Shown here piece by piece: positions 7,544 to 14,794 of a stretch of DNA of 43,690 nt. Made by a program: the position numbers and the translations under genes. The DNA is from a virus. The notes under the pieces were generated by a model. The model had not been told where the DNA came from. It saw only the letters and a program-made list of their open reading frames with translations, and ran no database searches. Position 1 is the first letter of the stretch. Each line of letters starts with the position of its first letter. Location: positions 1-43,690 of the IMG/VR virus record IMGVR_UViG_3300008107_006662. One strand, given 5' to 3'.

Positions 7544-8920
7544 ATGGAGTTAAGACCAAATCAGATAGAACCTGTAAGAAGGGGTGTGGAATACTTTAAA
7601 AGTAAAAAACCACATCCTTCTATTATTGTTGCCCCAACGGCATTTGGTAAGTCAATTGTTATTGCCAAAATTGCTCACGAGTTAAACGAAAAGTTATTAG
7701 TAATCCAACCTTCAAAAGAATTATTGGAGCAAAATTATAATAAGTTTATTAACTTAGGTGGTAAAGCATCAATTTATTCCGCATCAATGAATGAAAAAGA
7801 AATTGGTGAGGTAACATATGCTACAATCGGTTCTATTGTTAATATTGCTTGGAAATTTAAAGAATTGGGTATCACAAAAGTTATTATAGATGAGTGTGAC
7901 CGTTTTCCAAGAGAGCCTGATGGTATGTTGAGGAGATTCCTTACGGCAGCTAAAATTACTCACGTATTAGGATTAACCGCAACTCCACTAAAATTACAAA
8001 CAAACATAGATGAGTATTTCCAACCATTCTCAAAATTGGTAATGCTTACATCAAAGAGTAAAAAAGGAAATTACTTCAAAGATATTATCCACGTTGCACA
8101 AATTAAAGAAATGTGTGATTTGGGTTTTTGGTCACCATTGGAATACGAATCGTATGATTTTGAAACTGGTGACTTGGTTTACAATTCAACAAAAGCTGAT
8201 TTTACCGATGATAGTATCAAAAAAGCTTATAAACAAAATGATATTGCTGGTAAAATAATTAAAAGAATTTCGGAATTACCCGATAGAAAATCTATTCTAA
8301 TTGCAGTACCATCTATTGATGAAGCAAAAGAGTTATCCACACGCCTTCCAAGTTGTGAAGCAGTATTTAGTGGAATGTCTGATTCAGATAGAAACCGAAT
8401 TATTGATGATTTTAAATCTCTTAAATTGAGAATAGTAGTTCAGGTTACAATTCTATCAGTAGGGTTTGACCACCCGCAGTTAGATTGTATTATAACCGGC
8501 CGCCCTACGGCTTCATTGAGTTGGTGGTATCAGTTTGTAGGTAGAGTAACTCGTATCCATCCTGACAAAGCAAATGGGCTTGTAATCGATTTTGTGGGGA
8601 GTGTACCAAAGTTCGGAAAGGTAGAAGATTTATATTTCGAATATGAAGCACCATTATGGAAACTATATGGTGAGGGTACAAAGTTACTAACAGGTATTCC
8701 ACTACACGAAATAGGATTACATAAACAAGGACAACCAAATCCACATGATGTGGTATCACAAGGACCTATTGTTAAAATGTCATTTGGTAAATACAAAGAT
8801 ACGGAAGTTCGTAAAATACCAGTTTGGTATCGTAATTGGTTATTGGATAATATTAAGTGGAATCCATTGAACAAACATATTCAACAAGAACTATTACGAT
8901 TAAAAGATATCGGAGTGTAA
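7544..8920 (+). CDS. SF2 DEAD/DEAH-type helicase with C-terminal DUF3820-like domain (UvsW-like)
   Basis: This 458-residue protein has a full superfamily-2 helicase core: a motif I APTAFGKS (Lys36), motif II DECD (116-119), motif III-like GLTATP, and motif VI QFVGRVTRIHPDK (330-342). Proteins of this build in T4-like phages (UvsW) unwind branched DNA during recombination-dependent replication and repair. After the helicase core, residues 412-458 carry FGKYKDTEVRKIP..YRNWL, the hallmark of the small DUF3820 domain, which is normally a separate protein or is joined to exonuclease domains. The gene is followed by a terminator. Confidence 0.88.
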   Translation: MELRPNQIEPVRRGVEYFKSKKPHPSIIVAPTAFGKSIVIAKIAHELNEKLLVIQPSKELLEQNYNKFINLGGKASIYSASMNEKEIGEVTYATIGSIVNIAWKFKELGITKVIIDECDRFPREPDGMLRRFLTAAKITHVLGLTATPLKLQTNIDEYFQPFSKLVMLTSKSKKGNYFKDIIHVAQIKEMCDLGFWSPLEYESYDFETGDLVYNSTKADFTDDSIKKAYKQNDIAGKIIKRISELPDRKSILIAVPSIDEAKELSTRLPSCEAVFSGMSDSDRNRIIDDFKSLKLRIVVQVTILSVGFDHPQLDCIITGRPTASLSWWYQFVGRVTRIHPDKANGLVIDFVGSVPKFGKVEDLYFEYEAPLWKLYGEGTKLLTGIPLHEIGLHKQGQPNPHDVVSQGPIVKMSFGKYKDTEVRKIPVWYRNWLLDNIKWNPLNKHIQQELLRLKDIGV

Positions 8921-8927
8921 TAAAAAG

Positions 8928-8953
8928 AAACCCAATTAAAAGTTGGGTTTTTT
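8928..8953 (+). terminator. Rho-independent terminator after the helicase gene
   Basis: AAACCCAA (8928-8935) pairs with TTGGGTTT (8943-8950) around a 7-base loop, followed by TTT. It begins seven bases after the helicase stop codon. Confidence 0.8.
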
Positions 8954-8962
8954 AATGCCAAA

Positions 8963-8971
8963 ATATTTATA
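8963..8971 (+). promoter_or_regulatory. ATATTTATA motif, candidate phage late promoter
   Basis: The nonamer lies 15 bases before the ATG at 8987 and just after a terminator, so a promoter is needed here. The same nonamer stands at a similar distance before five other genes in the window. Confidence 0.5.
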
Positions 8972-8986
8972 TGAAATAATATAGCA

Positions 8987-9220
8987 ATGTCATATTTCAT
9001 ACATAAACAATTAATACCCGTAGACCAAAATATGGGTGACCCGAATTGGGCTAAAAGACAGATTTGGGTTTTAAAATTAAATCCAAACGATAGTATCGAT
9101 GAATTTCAAAATTTAGAAGAAGCCCAATTAAAAAGAGATGAGTTAGATGCAGGAGACCCAACACCAAGAGTGTATAAGGTGGTTTTCAGAAATGAAGATG
9201 GGAGTTTTTCGGACATTTAG
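8987..9220 (+). CDS. Hypothetical protein (77 aa)
   Basis: The protein is acidic and hydrophilic (MSYFIHKQLIPVDQNMGDPN..., with NLEEAQLKRDELDAGDPTP in the centre). The central segment looks like the helix-and-strand pattern of small phage proteins that display sequence-parameter tables (EEAQ.KRDEL), but no family is recognised. It stands alone between the terminator at 8928 and the repeat-containing gap at 9221-9363, apparently under the ATATTTATA motif, which suggests late expression and possibly a virion role. Confidence 0.7.
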   Translation: MSYFIHKQLIPVDQNMGDPNWAKRQIWVLKLNPNDSIDEFQNLEEAQLKRDELDAGDPTPRVYKVVFRNEDGSFSDI

Positions 9221-9223
9221 ACC

Positions 9224-9297
9224 AAGTGTCCAAGTTTCCTGGTAACTGTCTAAGTCTTTATTTATACTGCTTTCAAGTGTCCCAGTGTCCAAGTGTC
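9224..9297 (+). repeat. Short direct repeats AAGTGTC in the gap before the Nmad1 gene
   Basis: AAGTGTC occurs at 9224-9230, 9275-9281 and 9291-9297, with a related CAGTGTCC at 9283-9290 and partial copies (AACTGTC, AAGTTTCC) between. The gap 9221-9363 has no ORF. The repeats may be protein-binding sites (iteron-like) or remnants of duplication. The 3' part of the gap is a run of A/T. Confidence 0.6.
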
Positions 9298-9363
9298 ATA
9301 AATATATATACATAGCGCTGCCAAAAAGCAAAAAAAATTTAAAAAAATAAAATAAAGTTTGTT

Positions 9364-9654
9364 TTGCTTGGATTTAACATCTTAGATGAGATGTATGTAA
9401 CCTTTTGTAAGAAGCAAAGAAACTATGGACCTGGCAACATTTCCGTAGGTACTCCATTGGAATCAAAGGATGATATTAAACTATCTCTTACAGGTCTTTG
9501 GTTTAGAATTAATGATAAAGTTCAACGCTTAAAGCAATTGGTAGTATTAGGACAACCTGATGAGGTTGGTGAATCTATCCAAGATACTTACGAAGATTTA
9601 TCAGTATATGGTGTGATTGCACAACTTGTACAAAGAGGTAAATGGGGTAAGTAA
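9364..9654 (+). CDS. Nucleotide modification associated domain 1 (DUF1599) protein
   Basis: The protein matches the DUF1599/Nmad1 pattern: KKQRNYGPGNIS near the start, then GLWFRINDKVQRLKQLV, and GESIQDTYEDLSVYGVIA near the end, finishing with a short W-containing tail. In other phages this domain accompanies nucleotide-modifying enzymes, and it is structurally related to all-alpha NTP pyrophosphohydrolases; acidic residues that could bind metal (ESIQDTYEDL) are visible. The start is uncertain: TTG at 9364 gives a better N-terminal helix, ATG at 9391 is the first conventional start. The next gene overlaps the stop (TAATG). Confidence 0.8.
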   Translation: MLGFNILDEMYVTFCKKQRNYGPGNISVGTPLESKDDIKLSLTGLWFRINDKVQRLKQLVVLGQPDEVGESIQDTYEDLSVYGVIAQLVQRGKWGK

Positions 9655-9791
9655 TGAAATCATATGTATGTTCAGTATATGGACAATTTTATTTGATTCC
9701 ATATTTAAAAATAACACATACCAGAAAACTAAATGGTGATTTAGAATTTATCATTGGTTGGTTAAAATGGGAACTTATATTATCAATATGA
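9654..9791 (+). CDS. Small protein (45 aa) coupled to the dCMP deaminase gene
   Basis: The ORF starts within the stop codon of the Nmad1 gene (TAATG) and ends inside the start codon of the dCMP deaminase gene (ATGA), the classical signature of a translated gene in a coupled operon. It begins MKSYVCSVYGQFYLIPYLKI and ends in a tryptophan-rich hydrophobic segment (IIGWLKWELILSI). It is not a clear transmembrane protein, and no family is recognised. Confidence 0.7.
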   Translation: MKSYVCSVYGQFYLIPYLKITHTRKLNGDLEFIIGWLKWELILSI

Positions 9792-10228
9792 ATTGGAATG
9801 ATTATTTTATTAATATAGCTGAGCAGGTAAAGCTCAAATCAAAAGATAAAAATACTCAAATAGGAGTGGTTATTGTTGGTAAGGATAATGAGATTGTTTC
9901 TACCGGCTATAATTCATTTCCAAGAGGAATCAATGATAATATTGATGAAAGACAGGAAAAGCCTGAAAAATACTTTTGGTTTGAACACGCCGAAAGAAAC
10001 GCCATTTATAACGCAGCACGAATTGGTGTATCCACATTAGGAACTACAATGTATATGACTTGTGGTATCAGTTGCGCAGATTGCGCCCGAGCAATTATCA
10101 ATTCGGGAATTTCAAAAATAGTTTTAAGGAAAGGTAGGGGTGCTACAAACCCAATATGGCAGGAATCAGCACAACGTTCTACACAAATGTTTGTTGAAGC
10201 TGGTATCATCGTAGAATATTACGATTAA
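9788..10228 (+). CDS. Deoxycytidylate (dCMP) deaminase
   Basis: The 146-residue enzyme has the zinc-dependent deaminase signature: His67-Ala-Glu69 (FEHAERNAIYNAA) and the second zinc motif Cys96-Ala-Asp-Cys99 (GISCADCARAI), where Ser replaces the usual Pro before the first Cys. It converts dCMP to dUMP, feeding the thymidylate synthase encoded at 19010. The ATG at 9788 is chosen because it overlaps the preceding stop (ATGA) and gives the usual MNWNDYFINIAEQ start; an upstream ATG at 9758 would add ten residues. Length is normal for phage dCMP deaminases. Confidence 0.92.
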   Translation: MNWNDYFINIAEQVKLKSKDKNTQIGVVIVGKDNEIVSTGYNSFPRGINDNIDERQEKPEKYFWFEHAERNAIYNAARIGVSTLGTTMYMTCGISCADCARAIINSGISKIVLRKGRGATNPIWQESAQRSTQMFVEAGIIVEYYD

Positions 10229-10242
10229 CCATATTTATAGGT

Positions 10243-11211
10243 ATGGATTATATCAGATTACCCGAATTAATTAATACATATCCGCAACCAGGTAATTACA
10301 TTAAACAAAGTACACGAAAATCAACTTTGTTTGGTATATACGATGATGTCAATAAATTAGACTTTGAATTACCAAATCTAAATACCATAAAAATTGTTAA
10401 TAATACTTCATTTAGATTTATATTAGGAATACGAAAAAATAAATCTGATAGGTATATTAATTACTTTACTTCTAGAAGGTATATGCTTGATTTGAGAGAA
10501 TCTCAAGAAGAAGGTAATCCTTATTTTTCACAATTCTCATTATTAAAAAATTACATAGTAGTAGTAGATTGGGAAAATTTTGATTTATTATTTGGTGATT
10601 TAGTTCCTGTTGAATTTAAGCAGGGTGTACTAATGCAAACTAATAATTGTATTCAAAAACCAAATCCAGAATCGGAAACAACTTTTGTAAATTATGAATT
10701 ACTTGCAAAATATGTTGATTGGGTTGTTAGCGCACCAACGCCAGCAGAAATAGGCTCTGATGGAGTTATCCCAGCTCCCGGACTTGGTGGTTGGTATGAA
10801 GGTGAATATAATCCAACTAAAGGTTATTTTACATTTGACAAAGCTGAAGTTTTCCAAAACCCAGAAGGAACTGGTACATCTGAAGATTATGGTAAAAAAG
10901 TATTTAGTAATGACCCTAAAATAAAATACGCACCATTTTCTGAAAAAGGAAAAGACTTACAATTTAAAAAAGTTGATAAAACTGGAATATGGTATTATTG
11001 GAATGAAAGCTTACAAATTTGGCAAAAATATGGTTTTGAAGAACCGCCAAAAAATTTCACACCATATACAAATATAACAGGTAAATCATCAAATACTGCC
11101 ACAAACACAGGTGGTACTGGAACTGGCAATACAAATACCAGCGGAGGTAATAATAGTGGTGGTAGTGGTGGTAGTGGTGGACCAGGTGGTGGACGTAGAG
11201 GAATGTTATAA
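10243..11211 (+). CDS. Unknown protein with Gly/Ser/Thr/Asn-rich tail (322 aa)
   Basis: The first 270 residues are rich in aromatic and polar residues and carry no recognised domain; a segment WYEGEYNPTKGYFTF is followed by GIWYYWNESLQIWQKYGF. The last 45 residues are a low-complexity linker (GGTGTGNTNTSGGNNSGGSG) ending in GGGRRGML. Such tails are common in virion decoration or fibre-associated proteins, which would suit late expression: ATATTTATA lies at 10231-10239. However, that motif is only three bases from the ATG, too close for a normal leader. There is no signal peptide. Confidence 0.75.
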   Translation: MDYIRLPELINTYPQPGNYIKQSTRKSTLFGIYDDVNKLDFELPNLNTIKIVNNTSFRFILGIRKNKSDRYINYFTSRRYMLDLRESQEEGNPYFSQFSLLKNYIVVVDWENFDLLFGDLVPVEFKQGVLMQTNNCIQKPNPESETTFVNYELLAKYVDWVVSAPTPAEIGSDGVIPAPGLGGWYEGEYNPTKGYFTFDKAEVFQNPEGTGTSEDYGKKVFSNDPKIKYAPFSEKGKDLQFKKVDKTGIWYYWNESLQIWQKYGFEEPPKNFTPYTNITGKSSNTATNTGGTGTGNTNTSGGNNSGGSGGSGGPGGGRRGML

Positions 11212-11289
11212 CATCATTACTTTATAAAAACTTCTTAATATTTATTACTGTAACCTATGGGTTATTAGTTTTAAAAATCAGTTGGTGTA

Positions 11290-11634
11290 ATGAACGTATA
11301 TTCAAACGTAAATTGGAAGCAATATTTTAACTATACTAATCCCACCATCAACAGCTATCTCCAAAAATACGGAAATGGATTTATTGAGCAAACATTTAAT
11401 AGAATATGTTTAGCTCATAAAACAAAAAAATCAAAAATTATTTTAATAAGGTTCAGAGATTCTGATATAGTTTCTATTTTAGAAAGTAAAGACTATATTA
11501 AGGCATTAGAAATACTATTGTCCTTTTGTATAAAAATAGAATATTATGAAATATGTACTGATATTCAAAAACAAATACGAAAAATGAAAGGAAAAAGTAG
11601 AAAAAATACTCAAAAACAAATTGTAAATTTGTAA
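11290..11634 (+). CDS. Hypothetical basic protein (114 aa)
   Basis: The protein starts MNVYSNVNWKQYFNYTNPTI and is mostly helical, with a lysine-rich tail (KQIRKMKGKSRKNTQKQ) that may bind nucleic acid. No family is recognised. The gap before it (11212-11289) contains a variant ATATTTATT of the proposed late motif and a small hairpin (TAACC/GGTTA, 11251-11264). The gene is followed by PhoH 32 bases later and is probably co-transcribed with it. Confidence 0.7.
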   Translation: MNVYSNVNWKQYFNYTNPTINSYLQKYGNGFIEQTFNRICLAHKTKKSKIILIRFRDSDIVSILESKDYIKALEILLSFCIKIEYYEICTDIQKQIRKMKGKSRKNTQKQIVNL

Positions 11635-11666
11635 GTTATGATTAGTACTTAACAAAATAAAATAGT

Positions 11667-12494
11667 ATGGCTAGAAAGAAAGAGGCTGTTGCCGAACCAC
11701 TAATTGAACAAATTCATTCAGTACCAAAGGTTATAAAGAAAATTAAATTTAAAACAAAAAACCAAAAAAGATTTTATAAAGCCATAGAGAATCAAGCAAA
11801 TAATATAATAATGGCTCACGCATTAGCTGGAGCCGGAAAAACATATGTTTCAATTCAAAAAGGATTGGAGATGATGTTAAATAAAGGTGAAGATATAAAC
11901 AAAATTGTAATAATAAATCCAACTGTTGATGTTGGAAATGAAGATAAGTTGGGACATTTGCCGGGAGATTTAATGAGCAAGATTGAAGTTCATAATGAAT
12001 CATCCATCTATATTTTAAATAAAATAATAGGTCCAGTTGAAACAAAAAAACTTATAGAAAACGGAAAGATAGAATTTAGAGTACTTAATTTTCTAAGAGG
12101 TATTAACTTTGAAAAGGCTTATATTATTTTAGATGAAGCACAAAACGCATCACCACTTCAATTGAAAACTTTAATAACTCGTATTTCAGATGATTCAAAA
12201 TTAATCATAGAAGGGGATTTATCGCAGTGTGATAAATACAGAGCAAATGGAACACCTGCATATCAGAAAAGTGGATTTTATGATGTGTGGAAACGATTGG
12301 CAGGAGTTAGGGGAATATATCAAGTTGAGTTCACCAAAGAAGATTGTATTCGTTCTGGTATCGTTAAGAGGGTATTGGAGAAATACGAAGAAGAAGAGCA
12401 AATATATTTGGGAGAAACCAACCCTTTTCAATTAGATATTGACTTTGTACCATTGGTAGATGGTATGGACATGGAAGTTATTGAAAATGAATGA
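11667..12494 (+). CDS. phoH: PhoH-like ATPase
   Basis: A PhoH-family P-loop ATPase of 275 residues: Walker A AGAGKT (54-59, Lys58) and Walker B ILDEAQN (Asp156-Glu157) are followed by the family's GDLSQCDK motif. PhoH proteins are very common in T4-like and marine phages, where an RNA-associated or stress role is suspected but not proven. The N-terminal 35 residues are a basic extension (VPKVIKKIKFKTKNQKRFYK) as usual for phage members. A strong terminator follows at 12537. Confidence 0.93.
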   Translation: MARKKEAVAEPLIEQIHSVPKVIKKIKFKTKNQKRFYKAIENQANNIIMAHALAGAGKTYVSIQKGLEMMLNKGEDINKIVIINPTVDVGNEDKLGHLPGDLMSKIEVHNESSIYILNKIIGPVETKKLIENGKIEFRVLNFLRGINFEKAYIILDEAQNASPLQLKTLITRISDDSKLIIEGDLSQCDKYRANGTPAYQKSGFYDVWKRLAGVRGIYQVEFTKEDCIRSGIVKRVLEKYEEEEQIYLGETNPFQLDIDFVPLVDGMDMEVIENE

Positions 12495-12505
12495 CATATA
12501 ACTTG

Positions 12506-12523
12506 TTGATTATCAATAACTTA
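12506..12523. repeat. 18-bp motif, inverted copy of 7082-7099
   Basis: TTGATTATCAATAACTTA reads exactly as the reverse complement of 7082-7099. Here it lies after phoH and ahead of the terminator and promoter of the next unit. In both places it sits within about 75 bases of a TTTG/TATATTTG promoter. Confidence 0.5.
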
Positions 12524-12536
12524 TGATTTTTTTAGT

Positions 12537-12566
12537 AAACCCTTGATTTTCAAGGGTTTATTTTTT
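12537..12566 (+). terminator. Rho-independent terminator after phoH
   Basis: AAACCCTTGA pairs with TCAAGGGTTT around a TTT loop, followed by A and six T. The stem is ten base pairs with no mismatch. Confidence 0.88.
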
Positions 12567-12574
12567 ACAAAAAG

Positions 12575-12606
12575 TTTGGAAATATCATAAAACTTTTGTA
12601 TATTTG
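12575..12606 (+). promoter_or_regulatory. Bacteroidota-type promoter for the 5'-nucleotidase operon
   Basis: TTTGGAAA (from 12575) and TATATTTG (12599-12606) are separated by 20 bases. The leader before the ATG at 12628 is short (about 15-20 bases), and this rules out the TTG at 12604 as the start. Confidence 0.85.
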
Positions 12607-12627
12607 ATAGTAATAATTAGAGAAGAT

Positions 12628-13110
12628 ATGAAAGAAAAGAAGGTAGTATGGATTGACATGGATGGTGTTTTGGTTGATTTTAGCAAACAAGTAGAAACCA
12701 CTATATCAAAAAACCCATTTTTAAAAGAAGCATACAAAGGTAGGTATGACCACATACCGGGTATCTTCAGAAACCCACCTCCAATTGAAGGAGCTATTGA
12801 AGCTATTAACAAATTAGCAGAAAGTGGTAAGTATGAATTGTATATCGCTACCGCAGCACCTTGGGGAAATCCGATGGCAGCTATGGATAAGAGATTTTGG
12901 ATTGAAGAACACTTCGGACGTTTGTTTCACAAAAAAATGTGTATAACTCACTTAAAAAATATGTTGATTGGTGATTATCTAATTGATGATAGAACCGCTA
13001 ACGGAGCAGGAGAATTCAAAGGTGAACTATTACGATTTGGTTGGTCTTATGAAACTGAAACTTTTAACGAATACCCAACTTGGGAATCTATATTAGAAAA
13101 ACTTCTATGA
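12628..13110 (+). CDS. 5'(3')-deoxyribonucleotidase (HAD superfamily)
   Basis: The N-terminal WIDMDGVLVDF places the HAD nucleophile and acid at Asp10 and Asp12, and the later LIDDRTANG matches the metal-binding motif of NT5C-type phage nucleotidases; LYIATAAPWGNP is the family's motif II region. The enzyme dephosphorylates deoxyribonucleoside monophosphates, balancing the dNTP pool with dCMP deaminase, ThyA and the IMPDH-like enzyme. The start at 12628 lies downstream of the promoter; its stop overlaps the next ATG (ATGA). The length, 160 residues, is normal. Confidence 0.88.
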   Translation: MKEKKVVWIDMDGVLVDFSKQVETTISKNPFLKEAYKGRYDHIPGIFRNPPPIEGAIEAINKLAESGKYELYIATAAPWGNPMAAMDKRFWIEEHFGRLFHKKMCITHLKNMLIGDYLIDDRTANGAGEFKGELLRFGWSYETETFNEYPTWESILEKLL

Positions 13111-13652
13111 AACGTATCTTAACCCTATCAATTTTTTCACTATTTTTAATAAGTTGTGAAAAAGACATTATTGTAGAACCAATACAATATCAATTATCAA
13201 TTGATTCCGTACTTACACAAAATGGTGTCAAAAGTTTACCAAAAGATTCAAATGGTTTTTATAGATTAAAATTTGTTTCAAATGGCACACCACAATCACA
13301 CAGAGTTGTTGGTAAAATTTTGGCAAATGGTAATGAACCATATCCACCTCAAAAAGTAACTTTTGAAAGTAATCTTTATTGGTGGTTAAGACAAGGCGAT
13401 ACAACGGCAACTATTACACAAGCTTATGTAAATTATTTTACAGGCCAATATACAATAGTTAACCTTCCACCAATGATTGCTAATAAAGATGAATTAGTTC
13501 CTACAACAAATTGTTGCTCATATAGTGGAAGAGGTGGTGAAATTAATACTATTATAGCACCTATTAGAGAAATGATTGGTGATACTTTAGTTTTAAAGGC
13601 GAGCCATTATACATCCGATACAATTGTTTATATAAAAGTTATTATAGAATGA
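13107..13652 (+). CDS. Putative lipoprotein (181 aa)
   Basis: A lipoprotein signal sequence MKRILTLSIFSLFLISCEKD places the lipidated cysteine at residue 17. The next residues (EKD) are charged, as in Bacteroidota lipoproteins exported to the outer membrane or surface. The remainder is a beta-rich domain with two adjacent Cys (TTNCCSY) and no family that I recognise. The gene is translationally coupled to the cytoplasmic 5'-nucleotidase before it (ATGA) and to the next gene after it (ATGA), an odd place for an envelope protein. A role in changing the host surface, for example superinfection exclusion, is possible but unproven. Confidence 0.78.
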   Translation: MKRILTLSIFSLFLISCEKDIIVEPIQYQLSIDSVLTQNGVKSLPKDSNGFYRLKFVSNGTPQSHRVVGKILANGNEPYPPQKVTFESNLYWWLRQGDTTATITQAYVNYFTGQYTIVNLPPMIANKDELVPTTNCCSYSGRGGEINTIIAPIREMIGDTLVLKASHYTSDTIVYIKVIIE

Positions 13653-14017
13653 GAAAAAAAGAAATTAAATTACCATTAACTCCAATAACCGAAAAAACAT
13701 TTGAAAGACAGGGTTGGACTAAACATAATATTGGTGATGCTATTATGGATGATGATGATACAAATGATTCCGATGCGTATTATTTTTCAATATCACTTCC
13801 AAAAGAAAGAGATGATGAATATGCACCACAATTAGTTTCTAATGCAACTGATGAATTAGGTATTCTTAAAGATATTGGTTTAAAGCCCGGACAATTCTTT
13901 GTTGAAATGGCTGATATGGATGGATTAGGTTTTTGCTCGAGTGAGGAAGAACTACAAATCTTATATTCAGCACTGACTGGTGAAGATATTGAAGAAAATT
14001 TGGAAAATCAAAAATAA
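13649..14017 (+). CDS. Hypothetical acidic protein (122 aa)
   Basis: An acidic protein beginning MRKKEIKLPLTPITEKTFER with an aspartate run (MDDDDTNDSD) and a C-terminal helical region (CSSEEELQILYSALTGEDIE). The layout (a strand reporting FSISLP and a late EEELQ.LY helix) is like small host-encoded and phage-encoded accessory proteins in Bacteroidota, but I cannot name a family. It is the last gene of the operon started at 12575, and its 3' end contains the -33 box of the next promoter. Confidence 0.7.
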   Translation: MRKKEIKLPLTPITEKTFERQGWTKHNIGDAIMDDDDTNDSDAYYFSISLPKERDDEYAPQLVSNATDELGILKDIGLKPGQFFVEMADMDGLGFCSSEEELQILYSALTGEDIEENLENQK

Positions 14018-14030
14018 AATGTTATATTTG
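13999..14030 (+). promoter_or_regulatory. Bacteroidota-type promoter inside the end of the previous gene
   Basis: TTTGGAAA (from 13999) and TATATTTG (14023-14030) are separated by 20 bases. The ATG of the HD-domain gene is only four bases after the -7 box, which predicts a leaderless or nearly leaderless mRNA. Confidence 0.8.
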
Positions 14031-14034
14031 TACT

Positions 14035-14700
14035 ATGAGAAATTATAATGAACAACAACTGCAAGAAAATTACGAAAAGTTCTTAGAATTTATTCGTAAA
14101 GCATTCGCCAAACAACCTGAGCGAATGGAAAAATTGTTACATATGTATTCTGAAGAAGAATTGGGAATGGAATTACTTATGGCGCCAGCTAGTGGTAAAG
14201 CACATTTTCATTCTGCGTATAATGGTGGTTATATTGACCACGTTATGAATGTATGTAAGAATTCAATGGGAATGATGAAGCAATTCAAAGAAAATGGAGG
14301 CATCATCGATTTTGAAATAGAAGAGCTACTATTTGCAGCACTTCATCACGACTTAGGAAAGTTGGGAGATTTGGGTAAACCATACTATATCGAACAAGAA
14401 TCAGATTGGCATAGAAAGAATCAAGGTTCTCTATTCAAACAAAACCCTGAAATCCATTATATGGATGTAACACATAGAGCACTATGGACTTTACAAAAGT
14501 ATGGTATTCAATTTACACAAAAAGAAATGTTGGGTATTATGTTGGCGGATGGATTGTATAATAAAGGAAATGAAAAATACTTTATTTCATATGATGAAAA
14601 CTTCCAATTGAAAACTGAACTACCTTATCTATTACATTGGGCAGACCATATGAGTTGCCGAATTGAAAATAGTGAATATAAAAATGGATTGAAATTTTAA
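14035..14700 (+). CDS. HD-domain phosphohydrolase
   Basis: This 221-residue protein contains an HD-domain: an early HSAYNGGYIDHVMNV metal-binding helix, then AALHHDLGKLGD (His105-Asp106) and a late LLHWADHMS motif. HD enzymes hydrolyse phosphate esters of nucleotides; the phage-type enzymes often act on (d)NMPs or cyclic nucleotides, and the substrate here is unknown. The nearby 5'-nucleotidase and the nucleotide genes downstream fit a role in nucleotide turnover. The ATG at 14035 is only four bases after the -7 box of its promoter. Confidence 0.85.
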   Translation: MRNYNEQQLQENYEKFLEFIRKAFAKQPERMEKLLHMYSEEELGMELLMAPASGKAHFHSAYNGGYIDHVMNVCKNSMGMMKQFKENGGIIDFEIEELLFAALHHDLGKLGDLGKPYYIEQESDWHRKNQGSLFKQNPEIHYMDVTHRALWTLQKYGIQFTQKEMLGIMLADGLYNKGNEKYFISYDENFQLKTELPYLLHWADHMSCRIENSEYKNGLKF

Positions 14701-14708
14701 TCTACTTT

Positions 14709-14717
14709 ATATTTATA
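14709..14717 (+). promoter_or_regulatory. ATATTTATA motif before the HSP20 leader
   Basis: A copy of the proposed late motif stands 77 bases before the HSP20 start, so transcription from it would give a leader of about 70 bases that includes both hairpins at 14722-14767. Confidence 0.4.
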
Positions 14718-14721
14718 TAAC

Positions 14722-14767
14722 GATGGGGCTGGCCAGCACATCACCGTATTCGCCCAAAAGGGAATAC
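14722..14767 (+). promoter_or_regulatory. Two-hairpin leader of the HSP20 gene
   Basis: The leader holds an interrupted palindrome (GATG, then GCTGGCCAGC at 14728-14737, then CATC) and a second hairpin in which GTATTC (14746-14751) pairs with GAATAC (14762-14767) around CCAAAAGG. Both stand out in G+C from the AT-rich surroundings. A structured 5' leader before a small heat-shock gene suggests a cis-acting RNA, possibly an RNA thermometer, although the ribosome-binding region AAAAAAAGG (about 14780) is not obviously paired. Confidence 0.4.
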
Positions 14768-14794
14768 ACTTAACGCTTAAAAAAAGGTAAAAAA

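Noticed and set aside
8505-8874. Two antisense ORFs (8505-8759 and 8530-8874) over the helicase C-terminus
   Set aside because: The forward frame carries helicase motif VI and the DUF3820-like pattern; the antisense products show no motif and no promoter.
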